From assembly GCF_024323335.1 (NCBI RefSeq), contig NC_066581.1, positions 228,176,539-228,240,538 of the forward strand: a stretch of 64,000 nucleotides of DNA, read 5' to 3'. Positions 21,873-31,795 of this stretch are shown here, in pieces; the stretch's first letter is position 1, and the number at the start of each line of letters is the position of its first letter. Both the position numbers and the translations under genes were made by a program. Under the pieces are notes generated by a model. It ran no database searches and was not told the DNA's origin. It saw only the letters and a program-made list of their open reading frames with translations. The DNA comes from Lathyrus oleraceus (taxonomy: Eukaryota; Streptophyta; Magnoliopsida; Fabales; Fabaceae).

Positions 21873-22478
21873 GTTGACTTATGGACAACTGTTGGAATAT
21901 CCACAGCGACCCAATTGTTGCAGACCCCTCCAGGGATGATGAAATTGCCATAATCCTTTGTATCTTCTTCTAAAACGGAAGTAGCCTCCTCATCTAGACC
22001 AGTGTGGATGAAACCTCCACTCTTAAATAACCCTTGCTTGTTGAAAGTACCAGAAGAAAAACCTATGCCAGCCCGGGACTCGTTGTCTTCTAACTCAATC
22101 ATTTTTCCTAAACCAGTGGTTGCACCACGCTCAATGGCCAACTTTGCATCTTGGTAGGAAGCAAATGAAGGAGTTCTCTTCTCAATAGGCTCAGCTATAG
22201 ATAAAGCTTGGAAAGGAGTTCCAATTTCAACCTCAGCATCTATATAAGAGAAGGAAGACAAATGGCTAACCAGGAGAGCCCTTTCTCCCCCTACCACCAG
22301 CAGCTTCTTGTTTTTCACGAATTTCAATTTCTGGTGTAGGGTGGATGTCACGGCGCCTGCCTCGTGAATCCATGGTCTTGAAATATTGGCTCTAGTGTAG
22401 TACCGGTGAGTCAGCTTGTCTTCAAAATAAATGAAGGACACAGAGTTAGACCACAGGGCAAAGGACCGGAAACAAAAC
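21873..22478 (-). pseudogene. gag-protease remnant of element D (large internal deletion)
   Basis: Minus strand. After the acceptor-like GCAG/GTTTTG site at 22478, the frame gives FIYFEDKLTHRYYTRAN, the conserved lead-in to gag, then jumps near 22377-22390 to RPWIHEAGAVTSTLHQKLKF of the distal protease region and continues to the intron donor. The gag core, knuckle and catalytic part of protease (about 2.8 kb relative to F) are deleted. The remaining 190 codons are open. Confidence 0.85.
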
Positions 22479-22683
22479 CTGCTTATGCATATGATGCATG
22501 CAATGCTTGTGCATATGATTTGTTTTTTATTTCAAAGGAACTTTAGAGTTTTATTTGTAAATTCTGGAAATATTAAGCATTTTATCACATATGGAAATAT
22601 CTCATCAAATAATATCAGGGAAAAGAAGTGCAACATCGTCAATCATGTACAAGAGAAAAGGAAAATAATCATCCTATGGATCC
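22479..22683 (-). other. ORF1-gag spacer of element D
   Basis: AT-rich; homologous to 38837-39063 in F and 3753-3955 in B. It ends at the acceptor-like GCATAAGCAG before GTTTTG. No gene. Confidence 0.5.
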
Positions 22684-24135
22684 CTAGAAACAATCATCTA
22701 AAGCTCGGGACACAGGAAGATAAGATGCGCGAAGCCTCTTCACCTCCCTCTCGTAGGTTGCCTCCATATCGGCCTTCTCTTTGGCGATTCGATCATACCT
22801 CCTCTTCCAGAACTTAGAAGACTGAGGAAGTAGAGAAGTTCATACATCATCAGGGTCATCAATAACCTGATGCTCAAGAAACTCAATCAACGCATCCTTC
22901 TCCTTAATCTGCTGAAGCAACTCTTCACGTTCATGGATCCAGGCACGTGAACGGTCTTCGTCTCTCAACTCCTCTACTCCTCAATTAGGGAGGGTTGAAG
23001 GCCCAACCATAATCATAGGTGTAGGTCTCGGATACTCGTAAGGTATGAGATACTCAGACGCCCTCTTCCTAACCCAAACAGTGTAAGGCTCCAAAGCGAT
23101 GCAATTCTTAGGACCCAACTCTTTCCTTCCTTTCCTATGAATCTTGCGCCAAGCGCAAACCATCCTAGCTTTCAAGCCTTGGGGATCTTTACCATCCTGA
23201 AAGAATACACCCTCTAACATAATGTTATTAGGTTTATCCTTTAAGGGGAACCCAAGCTGTCGACGTGCCAAAACAGGATTGTAGTTAATCCCACCACATG
23301 TACAAAGAAGAGGCACATTGGAGAATTCACCACAAGAGTCAATAATCTGCACACCATCATACACATGGTTATACCAAGAGATATCATCATTAGTGAGAGA
23401 CATAAGTCTCGTGGACCACCGTAGACATTCCTTGTTCTCCTTGAAAGTGATCGTCTGAGGTAAGTGAGAAATAAACCACTTATACAACAGAGGCAAACAA
23501 CACACAATGGCGCCACCACCCTTCGCATTCCTCATATGCAAAGAGAAATAGGTATCGCCCAACAGAGTCGGAACGGGATTAAGAGTAGAGAAAATCCTAA
23601 TAGCGTTCACATCCACAAACTTGTCGATGTTGGGGAATAACACTAGCCCATAGATAAGAAGTACAAATATGGCCTCAAAGGCGTCCTCACTCATGACCTT
23701 CCCATACATAGTAGCTTGAGCAATGAGGAACTCAGAAGGGAGACCTTGAACTCCACCTTTGGTAGTCATATTAGCATCAACCAGAGATTCATCTATGTGT
23801 AACATGTCGGCTATCTCTTGAGAAGTAGGAATACTTTCCAAGCCACTGGACGGTAACTGGTCTAGAATAGGTATACCCACAAGGTAAGCATACTCCTCAA
23901 GGGTAGGAAAAAGCTGGAAATCCGGAAACGTGAAGCAACGGTACAAGGGATCATAAAACTGCACCAATACACTCACCAATCCTTCATCCACCTGAGTAGT
24001 CAGAAGAGGAAGAAGCTTCCCAAAACGAGCCTTGAAACCCAAAGGATCTAATACATAGGATGTCAGATTCCTTAACTCTTTCAAATCTGGTTGTCTGAAA
24101 CTGTACTTCTTTGTGTTCCTTCTTTGTCTTTCCAT
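22684..24135 (-). pseudogene. ORF1 of element D (plant-mobile-domain-like plus coiled coil), one stop
   Basis: Minus strand. The start is placed at 24135 (MERQRRNTKKYSFRQPDLKE) because F starts at the matching methionine; upstream in-frame codons belong to the leader. Residues about 1-385 form the globular part with LVQFYDPLYRCFTFPDFQL, LPTLEEYAYLVGIPI, GLVLFPNIDKFVDVNAIRIF and NGVQ-type motifs, which I recognise as the plant mobile domain/DUF7745 type seen in ORF1 of legume Ogre-like elements. A TGA at 22983-22981 precedes the charged coiled-coil tail, which continues to TAG at 22684. Function is unknown; the family link is from memory and not searched. Confidence 0.8.
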
Positions 24136-24648
24136 GTCTGAAAATTTTGCAAATAGACCTCTTAAGTTCCTTGAAAATTTTCTTATTATTTTGATGATAT
24201 GAATGCAAATGGGTGCATGAATGCATGAATGTAACAATCACACTCAAGGATCAAGCAAAGCACACCAAACAAAGGTCATGGGATGGATCATGTTATCCTT
24301 AATATCAATCATCCATTTTGGTAGATTATGGTTTACACCTTATCAACACCCAAGTTCCATTGATATTAAGGATACCTGAACGGATCAACCATGAATCAAG
24401 GGTTTGTTGTAAGTCACGAGCATGGAGTTAGGTTAAGAACCACCCAAAAGGGAGTGTACTATGGTTTAAACCTGCCAAACATGTTCTACAAAAGGTTCCC
24501 ATAGTCATCATCCCATCTTTTGGATATTATCGGAGAAACGACTACTCGTATTCCAAAAATATTCTCAAGAGAGACTCTTATGAGTGTAGTATCGCGTAAC
24601 AATCGTATCAAATCTTACACTTGAACGACTTTCGCACTACATCCTACG
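24136..24648 (-). other. Leader of element D, cut by copia element E
   Basis: Matches F's leader (36840-37384) in reverse: the block around CGATACTACACTCATAAGAG and the ATATCCGAAATATGGGATGATG block. Homology ends at about 24647, where E begins. The LTR-proximal leader and PBS of D are missing. No gene. Confidence 0.65.
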
Positions 24649-26011
24649 TGTTGGTGTAAGCCCTAGAGGCCAATACTTTTGGTACTTGTATCGAATTATT
24701 TAAAGGCATTTTCTTTATTATGGTTGATTAATAAAGTTCCTGGAATAGATAGTCCGTTTAATGTATTAAGTGTGACTTAATCATGAGAACACATTAAACA
24801 TAAGGACACTATTCTTAAAGTATCCGTAGTCGAGCTTTAGTGTGAAGTGGGATAACATTAAAGCATTAAGACTATTATGTTTGTAGACTGATGATCACAT
24901 CTCATGGATCATGGATAAAGAGTTATCAAGTCTTAAACATAGGTATGAATATTAGGAGTAATATTTATACCGGATTGACCCGCTATGAGAATACTATATA
25001 GAAAGTTATGCAAAGTGTCATAAGTTATTCTCATGGTGATAATGGTGTATACCACTCTTCGACCTGAAACCACTATGGATCCTAGATGTAAAGTCGAGTG
25101 CTTTGTTGCTGATCCAACGTTGTCCGTAACTGGATAACCATAAAGACAGTTGATGGGTACTCCACAAAGCATGCTGAGGGACATGAGTGTCCTAGATGGA
25201 ATTTGCCCATCCTGCGTAACAGGATAAATGTCTATAGGCCCAATATTGAACTGGACAAGAATGACACAGTCTATACCTTGTGTTCAATATAGACATAAGG
25301 GCAAAGGGGTAATTATACACATAATTATTATCACAAGAGGTTTTGTCAGATCACATGACATTTTCGTGACTTGGGTAGTAGTGATGTGTTGCTAGATACC
25401 GCTCACTGTTTATTATGTTAAATGCATGATTTAATATAATTGCCAACGCCGTGAAAACCTATAGGGTCACACACAAAGGACGGATTGATGAGAAATAGAG
25501 TAACTAAGGAACACCGTAAGGTACGGTGCACTTAAGTGGAAACGAAATATGGTAAGGTACCAAATACTTAAGTGATTTTGGCATATTATGAGATATGGGC
25601 AAAATACACTTAAGTGGGCTTTTTAGCTTGAAGCCCACACAAGTGGTTCTATAAATAGAACCCCTTGGGTAGAAGCATTGTCACTCCACTCCACTCAGAC
25701 TGAAATTCAAGTAGAGACTTGGAATTTTGTTTCCCTCTTTCTCTCACTCAAAGCCTTCATTCATAACAGCTAGCATTGCGATTGAAGGAATCCGTTCGTG
25801 TGGACTGAGTAGAGACGTTGTCATCGTCCAACGTACGTGATCTCCCCGTGGATCTGTATCAAAGGTTTTGATCATTATCAGAGATCTGCACCAAAGGTTT
25901 GAATCACCACAAGAGGTAACGATTCTATCACTGATCATGCCCATTCGTAAGGATCACTAAATGGAGAAAATTTTTAAATTCCGCTGCGCCTTGGATGGAA
26001 ATTCTCCTTCA
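24649..26011 (+). repeat. 5' LTR of copia element E (1,363 bp)
   Basis: Starts TGTTGGTGTAAGCCC and ends ATTCTCCTTCA just before the PBS. A TATAAATAG box lies at 25650-25658, about 1 kb into the LTR. The left edge is uncertain by a few bases because D's own sequence there is not conserved. No ORF. Confidence 0.8.
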
Positions 26012-26012
26012 G

Positions 26013-26025
26013 TGGTATCAGAGCC
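26013..26025 (+). other. Primer binding site of element E (initiator tRNA-Met type)
   Basis: TGGTATCAGAGCC, one base after the LTR end, is the standard copia PBS complementary to the 3' end of initiator tRNA-Met. Confidence 0.9.
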
Positions 26026-26433
26026 ACTTACGAAACCATGAATCTGATAACTGTTTTTGTTCTGTAATAATATGATTAAAGACAGAATGAATCAAAGGTT
26101 AAATTAAGATCGATCAAGTTACATATATGTGATATATGTAATCCTGATGCAAAATACATTATATATGATATAGTGTTCTCGTTTTGTTCATTCAAACCCT
26201 CGATGATTGTTTTCCTTTGAGCGATCAATGGTCGTTTGCTTCTTGATCCGACATTAGTATGGTGAAGCAATGACGTGTTGATCAATCATACTGAATTAAC
26301 AATCGAGATGTGTTTGACAGTCTGAAATTGGTGCATCAGGGTTAGTGACGGCACAAGGGTTGTGTTGTCAGAGAGTTATGCGATTGGGGTTTGACTGCAC
26401 AAGAGTTGTGCTTTCTAAACACTTTTTCGAATA

Positions 26434-26748
26434 GTGTTAACCGGTTAATGCATAGGGTTAACCAGTTAACGAGAAACTGAATACAGCCTTCTAAACATTT
26501 TTGGAACAGTGTTAACCGGTTAACGCATATGGTTAACCGGTTAACGCAATGCGAAATAAAAATTTTGAGATTTTCAAACAGTGTTAACCGGTTAACGCAT
26601 TTGGTTAACCGGTTAACGCAAGGCGGAAAACAGTTTTCCAAGAAATTTTTCAACAGTGTTAACCGGTTAACGCATATGGTTAACCGGTTAACGCAAGGCA
26701 GAAAAGAATTTTCTAAAAGTTTTCAAACAGTGTTAACCGGTTAACGCA
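26434..26748 (+). repeat. Tandem array of paired TTAACCGGTTAA palindromes
   Basis: Units begin at 26434, 26509, 26581, 26656 and 26730 (period 72-75 bp). Each full unit is GTGTTAACCGGTTAACGCAT, then a second GGTTAACCGGTTAACGCA, then a 30-35-bp AT-rich spacer that varies. There are four full units and a partial one, giving nine palindromes, two of them degenerate in the first unit. It lies in the leader of E, 400 bp after the PBS. Short ORFs reading VNRLT repeats arise only from this array. Confidence 0.9.
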
Positions 26749-26865
26749 AGAAAAAAAATTCACCCGTTCGGCTAGAAAAAGTGCTTTGAAGTATCAAGTG
26801 TTGATACGAAAAACGACGTCAATTTTAAATGAATTGTTCATTAAAATTTTCGAGCAGGGGCGTTG

Positions 26866-26903
26866 CCCCTTCAACACCCGTTCCCGTTGTCCGGGCAGCG
26901 GAC
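26866..26903 (+). other. GC-rich double hairpin in copia leader
   Basis: AGGGGC-GTT-GCCCCT (26866-26880) and GTCCG-GGCAG-CGGAC (26889-26903) are two perfect stem-loops in an otherwise AT-rich leader. Confidence 0.6.
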
Positions 26904-28088
26904 CCCCGGCTAACTCTGCGTAGTGTGATCGGTCGTCGAAATTTAATTTGATTTTAATTAATTAAAGGAATTAATAATAATAATAATAAAGTGTTTATTA
27001 TTGTCTTGTGGTGATCGGTTATGGCCTTAGTTTTCCTTTATTCTGCTTTGGATTTTTAAAATACGACCTGCGTGTCGTGCCTCTCCCTTAATCTCCCAAA
27101 TGTAACTTTTTTTCTCATCTCACTCCCTCGTATGTAAAACGAGTTTCTTTCATGTAATGTAATGATATGAAGAAAGCAAAGAAGTCAGTTCCAAAGGAGG
27201 ACAACCTTGAAGATCTTGCTTGGAGAAGCTTAGATCGTTGTTAGGTTAGCTTAGGTTCTCTCATTGGCTTGGGAGAACAATTGCGCTAGGGGCCATAACT
27301 GTTTCATTATGTATGTATGTATGTTGATGCATGTGAATGTATGTTGATGCATGTGAGAGACGGTTTATATGATAAACAAGCCGGTGAGATCAGAAAAATT
27401 GCAATTCCCTCAAATTAAATATTAAGTTTATGCTTTCCAAGTTTTAACACTCATCAAGACTAGTAATGGATAATGTAGGTTTCGCCTACGCGAGGTGCAT
27501 GATCTATATATTAGTAAGGTGCGATGGGATAATTGTAATATCCAACTGTTAAAACAATGGGTCAAACTTAACTAAACAAATTATGAGAATATTATATATG
27601 TTTGCTTTCCAAGTTTTAGCACTCATCAAGACTGGTATCGAATAATGTAGGTTTCGCCTACGCGAGGTGCATGTTTTGTATTAGTTAAGGTGCGATGGGA
27701 TAATTGTAATATCCAACTGCTAAAACGATGAGTTAAACTTGATTATAATTTTCTTATATATGTTTAGAAGCAAGAGTTAGGAATAATCCATATGATGGAT
27801 TGGAATAAGGAGTTATTCACCCAATTGAAATTTTCGAGAGTTGTATGAGATACAATTGGAAGGAGTTCCTACCTAAATAACCTAGTTTTGTGTAATCCGC
27901 CTACGCGGACTTAGAACGAAGTGAAATATGGATCTCGACCCACTAGAAAATCTTCCAACGGGATTTTCCGAATCAAATGATGAGGGTCATTTGTTTTGAG
28001 TAAAATAGTGGGAGCATATTTAATTAAAGGCCTAATTGAATATGTCAATGATACTTATATTTTCATTAATCCTTATGTAGATTACCAT
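26904..28088 (+). other. Remaining leader of copia element E
   Basis: No gene. It contains a 172-bp duplication, then AT-rich sequence ending near 28088, where it is fused to integrase-coding sequence. The expected gag start is not seen, so the gag, protease and most integrase codons were deleted. Confidence 0.5.
27431..27745 (+). repeat. 172-bp direct repeat in copia leader
   Basis: TGCTTTCCAAGTTTTA recurs at 27431 and 27603. Both copies continue through GTAGGTTTCGCCTACGCGAG (itself a short palindrome, GTAGGTTTCGCCTAC) and GGGATAATTGTAATATCCAA. Differences are scattered, so the duplication is not recent. Confidence 0.8.
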
Positions 28089-29076
28089 GACAGCTTACAC
28101 ACTTAACCGTGTTCCATCCAAAAGGTTGAAAAGACACCATATGAGATATGGAGTGGTAAGAGACCACATGTGTCTTACATGAAGATTTGGGGTTGCGAAG
28201 TTTATGTGAAACGACAAATTTCAACTAAGCTTAAGCCCAAATCTGACCAATGCTTATTTGTGGGGGTATCCTAAAGAAACAAGAGGATATTACTTCAACA
28301 ATCCTTCGGAGGGCAAAGTGTTTGTCGCTCGAACTGGAGTTTTCCTAGAAAAGGATTTTAATTCCAAAGGAACCAGTGGGAGGAAAGTAGAGCTTGAAGA
28401 AATTTAAGAATCACAAAGCATCGATACACCTATGGAGGAATTAGAGCTGGAAACACAAGTAGTTGTGTAAGAGCAACCTGCTCAAGTAGAACAAGACCGG
28501 CGTAGGTCAGGCAGGATACATCACCTACCTGAGATATATGGATATCTGATCAAGGTGATGTATTACTCATGGATCAAGATGAGCCTGTGACCTACTCATG
28601 GAATCTTCGCCTTGATGAAATAGTAAAACTGTATGGATTCATCAAGAACGAAGATGAGCCTTGTGTCTACAAGAAGGTTAGTGGGAGCATGATCGTATTC
28701 CTGGTATTATATGTAGATGACATATTACTCATTGGAATCGATATCCCTACCCTGTAACAAGTAAAGTCTTGGTTGGGGAAATGCTTTTCTATGAAGGACC
28801 TGGGTGAAGTAGCCTATCAGAATCTATAGAGATAGATCATGAAATGCTTGGCCTAAGTCAGAGTACATAGACAAAGTGCTGAGACGCTTTAATATGAATG
28901 ATTCCAATCTGGTTATGTGTTTTGCTTAAATGGTGGCACTGTGAACTTGAAAAGTTCAACGCAAGATGCAGTTGTTGATTCTACAACCGAGGCCGAGCGT
29001 ATTGCTGCCTTAAGTGCAGCAAAGGAAGCTGTTTGGATCAATAAACTTGGCATAGTCCCTAGCATTGTGGATCCCA
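28089..29076 (+). pseudogene. copia pol remnant of element E (integrase, RT, RNase H pieces)
   Basis: Begins with the integrase end (TAYTLNRVPSK), with early frameshifts, continues through the linker (ETRGYYFNNPSEGKVFVART and RRSGRIHHLPEIYGYLI), then jumps near 28590 to the RT end (FIKNEDEPCVYKK, FLVLYVDDILLIG). It ends with RNase H (SSTQDAVVDSTTEAERIAAL, PSIVDPI) at the 29077 breakpoint. RT catalytic YVDD is retained. Stops at several places and at least two large deletions make it nonfunctional. Confidence 0.85.
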
Positions 29077-29607
29077 TTCGTTTTTCGTTCTTTTTATTTT
29101 TTATTTTTTTTAAACACGTGGGCTTCGCCTAGCGAGCATGACAGTTCAAGAAATTCCTCTGAGCGTAGGTGATTCTGGTGGCTTTTCTTGGGACTCGCTA
29201 GGCAACCCATTCTGCTCGCCTAGCGAGCATGACAGCTCATGAACAAACTTTTGCTTCTTCAAGATTAACGTTTTGACTGACGAATAGACCCCATTTGAAC
29301 CTGTTGGAAGTATCTCAAGTCATTCCCTTATGTTGACTGATCATCTAAATAGAACCCACAAAATGTCTTGGATGATACTCAAGCTTCAAACAAAAGATAT
29401 TAGTGACACATTTTTGTGCTTTTGGTTAGTAAACAAAAGTAAGAGAAAGAATGATGTATAATTCAAGCATGCTTGGTGATCTCAAACCAATCACAAGGAG
29501 TCCCACCCAAAGGCAAAGGGAACCAAGATGCTAAAGATCCTTGAGGCAATGCAAATGCAATGTTATGATGCCATGAGGGACCTTAGGGTCAAAATTGGGG
29601 TCTTACA
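29077..29607 (-). repeat. Remnant of element D's 5' LTR (U3 portion only)
   Basis: Matches 16077-16595 base for base except ten substitutions and poly-T length. It ends at 29607 with CTTACA followed by the CTTGG duplication. Everything of D's 5' LTR proximal to R/U5, plus the PBS, is missing because of the deletion shared with E. Confidence 0.92.
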
Positions 29608-31474
29608 CTTGGATGACCACTTAGCTCACCAACCAATTGAAGATTATAAGTCAGTGCAGTATGACTTTCCTGATGAAGAGATTTTGTACCTGGAAATGAA
29701 AGATTGTGATGAACCATTGCTTGAAGAAGGGCCAGAACCTGGTTCCCGTTGGGGTATGGTATTTGATTGAGCTGTTAATCAGTATGGTAATGGCATTGGG
29801 GTAGTGACTATTACTCCTCAAGGCACTCATTTTCCGTTTACATCCAGATTGACTTTCAAGTGTACAAATAATACGGCTAAGTATGAAGCTTGCATTATGG
29901 GGCTTGAAGAGGCCATTGATCTCAGAAATCAAGTATTTGGACGTCTATGGAGTTTCAGCTTTGGTTGTGAAGCAGATCAAAGGTGAATGGGATACGAATC
30001 AACCCGGTTTGATACCATATATATATTACGCGAGGAGGATTTCAACTTTCTTTACAAAGGTTGAGTTTCATCGCATCCCTCGAGATGAAAACTGAATGGC
30101 AGATGCTCTTGCAACGTTGACTTCAATGAATGTGGTGAAGTTTTGGAATGAAGTTCCTAATTTGACTGTGATGTGTCTTGATAGGCCAACTATGTGTTTG
30201 CTATTGAAGAGGTCAAAGATGAAAAGCCATGGTATTTTGATATCAAGTGTTTCCTCCAAAGTCAGATTTACCCGCTTGGGGCATCTTTAAAAGATAAGAA
30301 GACTTTGAGAAGGTTAGCTGGCAACTTTTACCTGAATGGTGATGTGCTTTACAAGAGAAACTTTGATATGGTTCTGCTCATATGCATGGATAGACACGAA
30401 GCAGACTTGTTAAGGACTGAAGTCCATGAAGGTTCATTTAGTACTCATTCCAATGGACATGCTATGGCTAAGAAGATGTTGAGAGAAGGTTACTAGTGGC
30501 TGACAATTGAATTTGACTGCTGCAAGTTTGTGAAGAATGCCACAAGTGTCAAATTTATGCGAATAAGATTCATGTTCCCCCGACACTGTTGAACGTCATT
30601 TCCTCCCCATGGCCATTATCCATGTGGGGAATTGATATGATTGACATGATTGAGCCCAAAACTTTGAACGAACATCGTTTCATTTTGGTGGCTATTGACT
30701 ACTTCACAAAGTGGGTTGAAGTGGCATTGTATGCGAATGTAACCAAGCAAGTTGTTGTGAGGTTTATCAAGAATCAGATCATATGTCGTTATGGTGTGCC
30801 AAGTAAGATCATTACTGATAATGGATCTAAATTGAACAATAATATGGTGGAAGCTCTTTGCAAAGACTATAAGATTGCACATCATAATTCTTCTCCCTAC
30901 AGACCTAAGATGAATGGGGTTGTTGAAGCTGCAAACAAGAACATAAAGAAGATCATTTAGAATATGGTTGTAACGTACAAGGATTGGCATGAGATGTTCC
31001 CATTTGCTTTGCACGGGTATCGTACATCCATCTGAACATCAGCAGGGGCAACCCCTTTCTCACTTGTTTATGGCATGGAGGTTATGCTCCTGGTAGAGGT
31101 TGAGATCCCATCATTGCGTGTCTTGATGGAAGCCAAGTTGACTAAGGTTGAATGGTGTCAGACCAAGTTCGATCAGTTGAATTTGATTAAAGAGAAGAGG
31201 TTAACTGCCATGTGTCATGGTCAGTTATACTAGAAAAGGATGAATAAAGCATTTGATAAGAAGGCTAGAGCTTGTGTGTTCAGAGAAGGTGACCTTGTGC
31301 TCAAGAAGATTTTATCTTTCAAACCGGATTCTAGGGGCAAATGGACTCCTAATTATGAAGGCCCATATGTTGTTAAGAGAGCCTTTTCAGAGTGCTTTGA
31401 TTCTTATAACTATGGATGGTGAAGAGTTCACTCGTCCTGTGAACGCCGATGCAGTCAAGAAATACTTCGCCTAA
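29608..31474 (+). pseudogene. pol: pol C-terminal half of element B: second RNase H and integrase
   Basis: Resumes after D with DDHLAHQPIEDYKSVQYDF. Second, archaeal-type RNase H (TFKCTNNTAKYEACIMGLEE) with stop and frame damage (TGA at 29769, frameshift near 29930, stop near 30093). The HHCC region (HEGSFSTHSNGHAM) comes next with a stop at 30494. Integrase core runs 30589-30960 with D (MWGIDMID), D (TDNGS) and E (NGVVEAANKN) positions still present, then stops at 30958 and 31034 and a frameshift near 31390. It ends with AVKKYFA and TAA at 31472-31474. Dual RNase H is diagnostic of the Tat/Ogre clade. Confidence 0.88.
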
Positions 31475-31490
31475 AAAGAAAAGAATAGCT

Positions 31491-31641
31491 CGCTAAGTTG
31501 AAAACCCGAGAGGGCGACTTAGGAAAAAATAAACCTCTCAGTGGATTGAAAATCCGAAAGGGAGATCCAGGCAAAAGTTAGAGACATAAAACAGAAAATT
31601 TATCCCGATAAGTTGAGTACCCCACCTTGGGGAAATTTATG
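31491..31641 (+). other. Post-pol hairpin array of element B
   Basis: Hairpin 1 pairs 31493-31500 with 31515-31522 (8 bp, one G-U) and has an inner CCC-GAGA-GGG. Hairpin 2 pairs 31542-31547 with 31564-31569. Hairpin 3 pairs 31608-31614 with 31634-31640 and has an inner CCCC-ACCTT-GGGG. Each is followed by a GGAAAAA- or GCAAAAG-type run. It starts 17 nt after the pol stop. Confidence 0.75.
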
Positions 31642-31795
31642 CAAAAGTTAGGGATTATGGAAAGTAACTGCATCCTGTTGATCTTCAGTCTTGAAGACAC
31701 TCTTGAGCACAACCTTTTGTTCTGATTCGTTTTCAACCGAATCCAAGAGCATAACAAATATTGAAGGCGGTAGAAGGATTAGTGATTATTATATT
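31642..31795 (+). other. Start of element B's 3' noncoding region, interrupted by F
   Basis: Homologous to F after 46360 (GGGATT, AGTAACTGCATCCTG). No gene. It ends at ATATT (31791-31795), the presumed target duplication of F. Confidence 0.55.

Larger units (their letters stand above)
24649..29076 (+). mobile_element. Element E: truncated SIRE/Maximus-like Ty1/copia element
   Basis: 5' LTR, initiator-tRNA-Met PBS, long repetitive leader, and a short remnant of integrase, RT and RNase H ordered as in copia. Most of gag-pol is deleted near 28088 and again near 28590. The 3' end is cut at about 29077, where it meets D's 5' LTR remnant, so there is no 3' LTR and no right-hand target duplication. 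SIRE/Maximus assignment rests on motifs (RSGRIHHLPEIYGYLI, YVDDILLIG, DSTTEAE) and the GC-rich leader. Confidence 0.8.
14520..29607 (-). mobile_element. Element D: nested minus-strand Ogre-like element with internal deletions
   Basis: LTR termini TGTAGCGG at 14520 and CTTACA at 29607 are flanked by the 5-bp duplication CTTGG (14515-14519 and 29608-29612). Excision of the element restores B's frame. On the minus strand it reads 5' LTR remnant, leader, ORF1, a gag-protease fusion remnant, intron, RT fused to integrase C-terminus, hairpin array, 3' noncoding region and 3' LTR. It carries a putative solo LTR and copia element E. It has no complete gag or pol, so it would depend on other copies in trans. 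Confidence 0.92.
3292..31795 (+). mobile_element. Element B: host Ogre/Tat-like Ty3/gypsy element split by three insertions
   Basis: Segments 3292-5804, 11165-14519 and 29613-31795 read collinearly as ORF1 C-terminus, gag, protease, intron, RT-RNase H, second RNase H, integrase, hairpin array and 3' noncoding region. The two internal interruptions are closed exactly by the GAT duplication flanking CACTA element C and the CTTGG duplication flanking element D. Element F enters after 31795. The 5' LTR and most of ORF1 are absent because of the junction with A. Inactivating changes are spread throughout, so it is an old copy. Confidence 0.85.

Noticed and set aside
22684..24135. Host gene for a plant-mobile-domain protein
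   Set aside because: The same protein occurs directly upstream of gag in D, F and G, between LTR and gag, so it is the element's ORF1.
26342..26744. ORFs on both strands with VNRLT repeats
   Set aside because: They are translations of the TTAACCGGTTAA array in the copia leader; no start context or domain, and both strands give the same peptide because the repeat is palindromic.
26434..26748. CRISPR-like array of about 75-bp period
   Set aside because: The repeated part contains two palindromes per unit, spacers are related AT-rich sequence, and the context is a plant copia leader.
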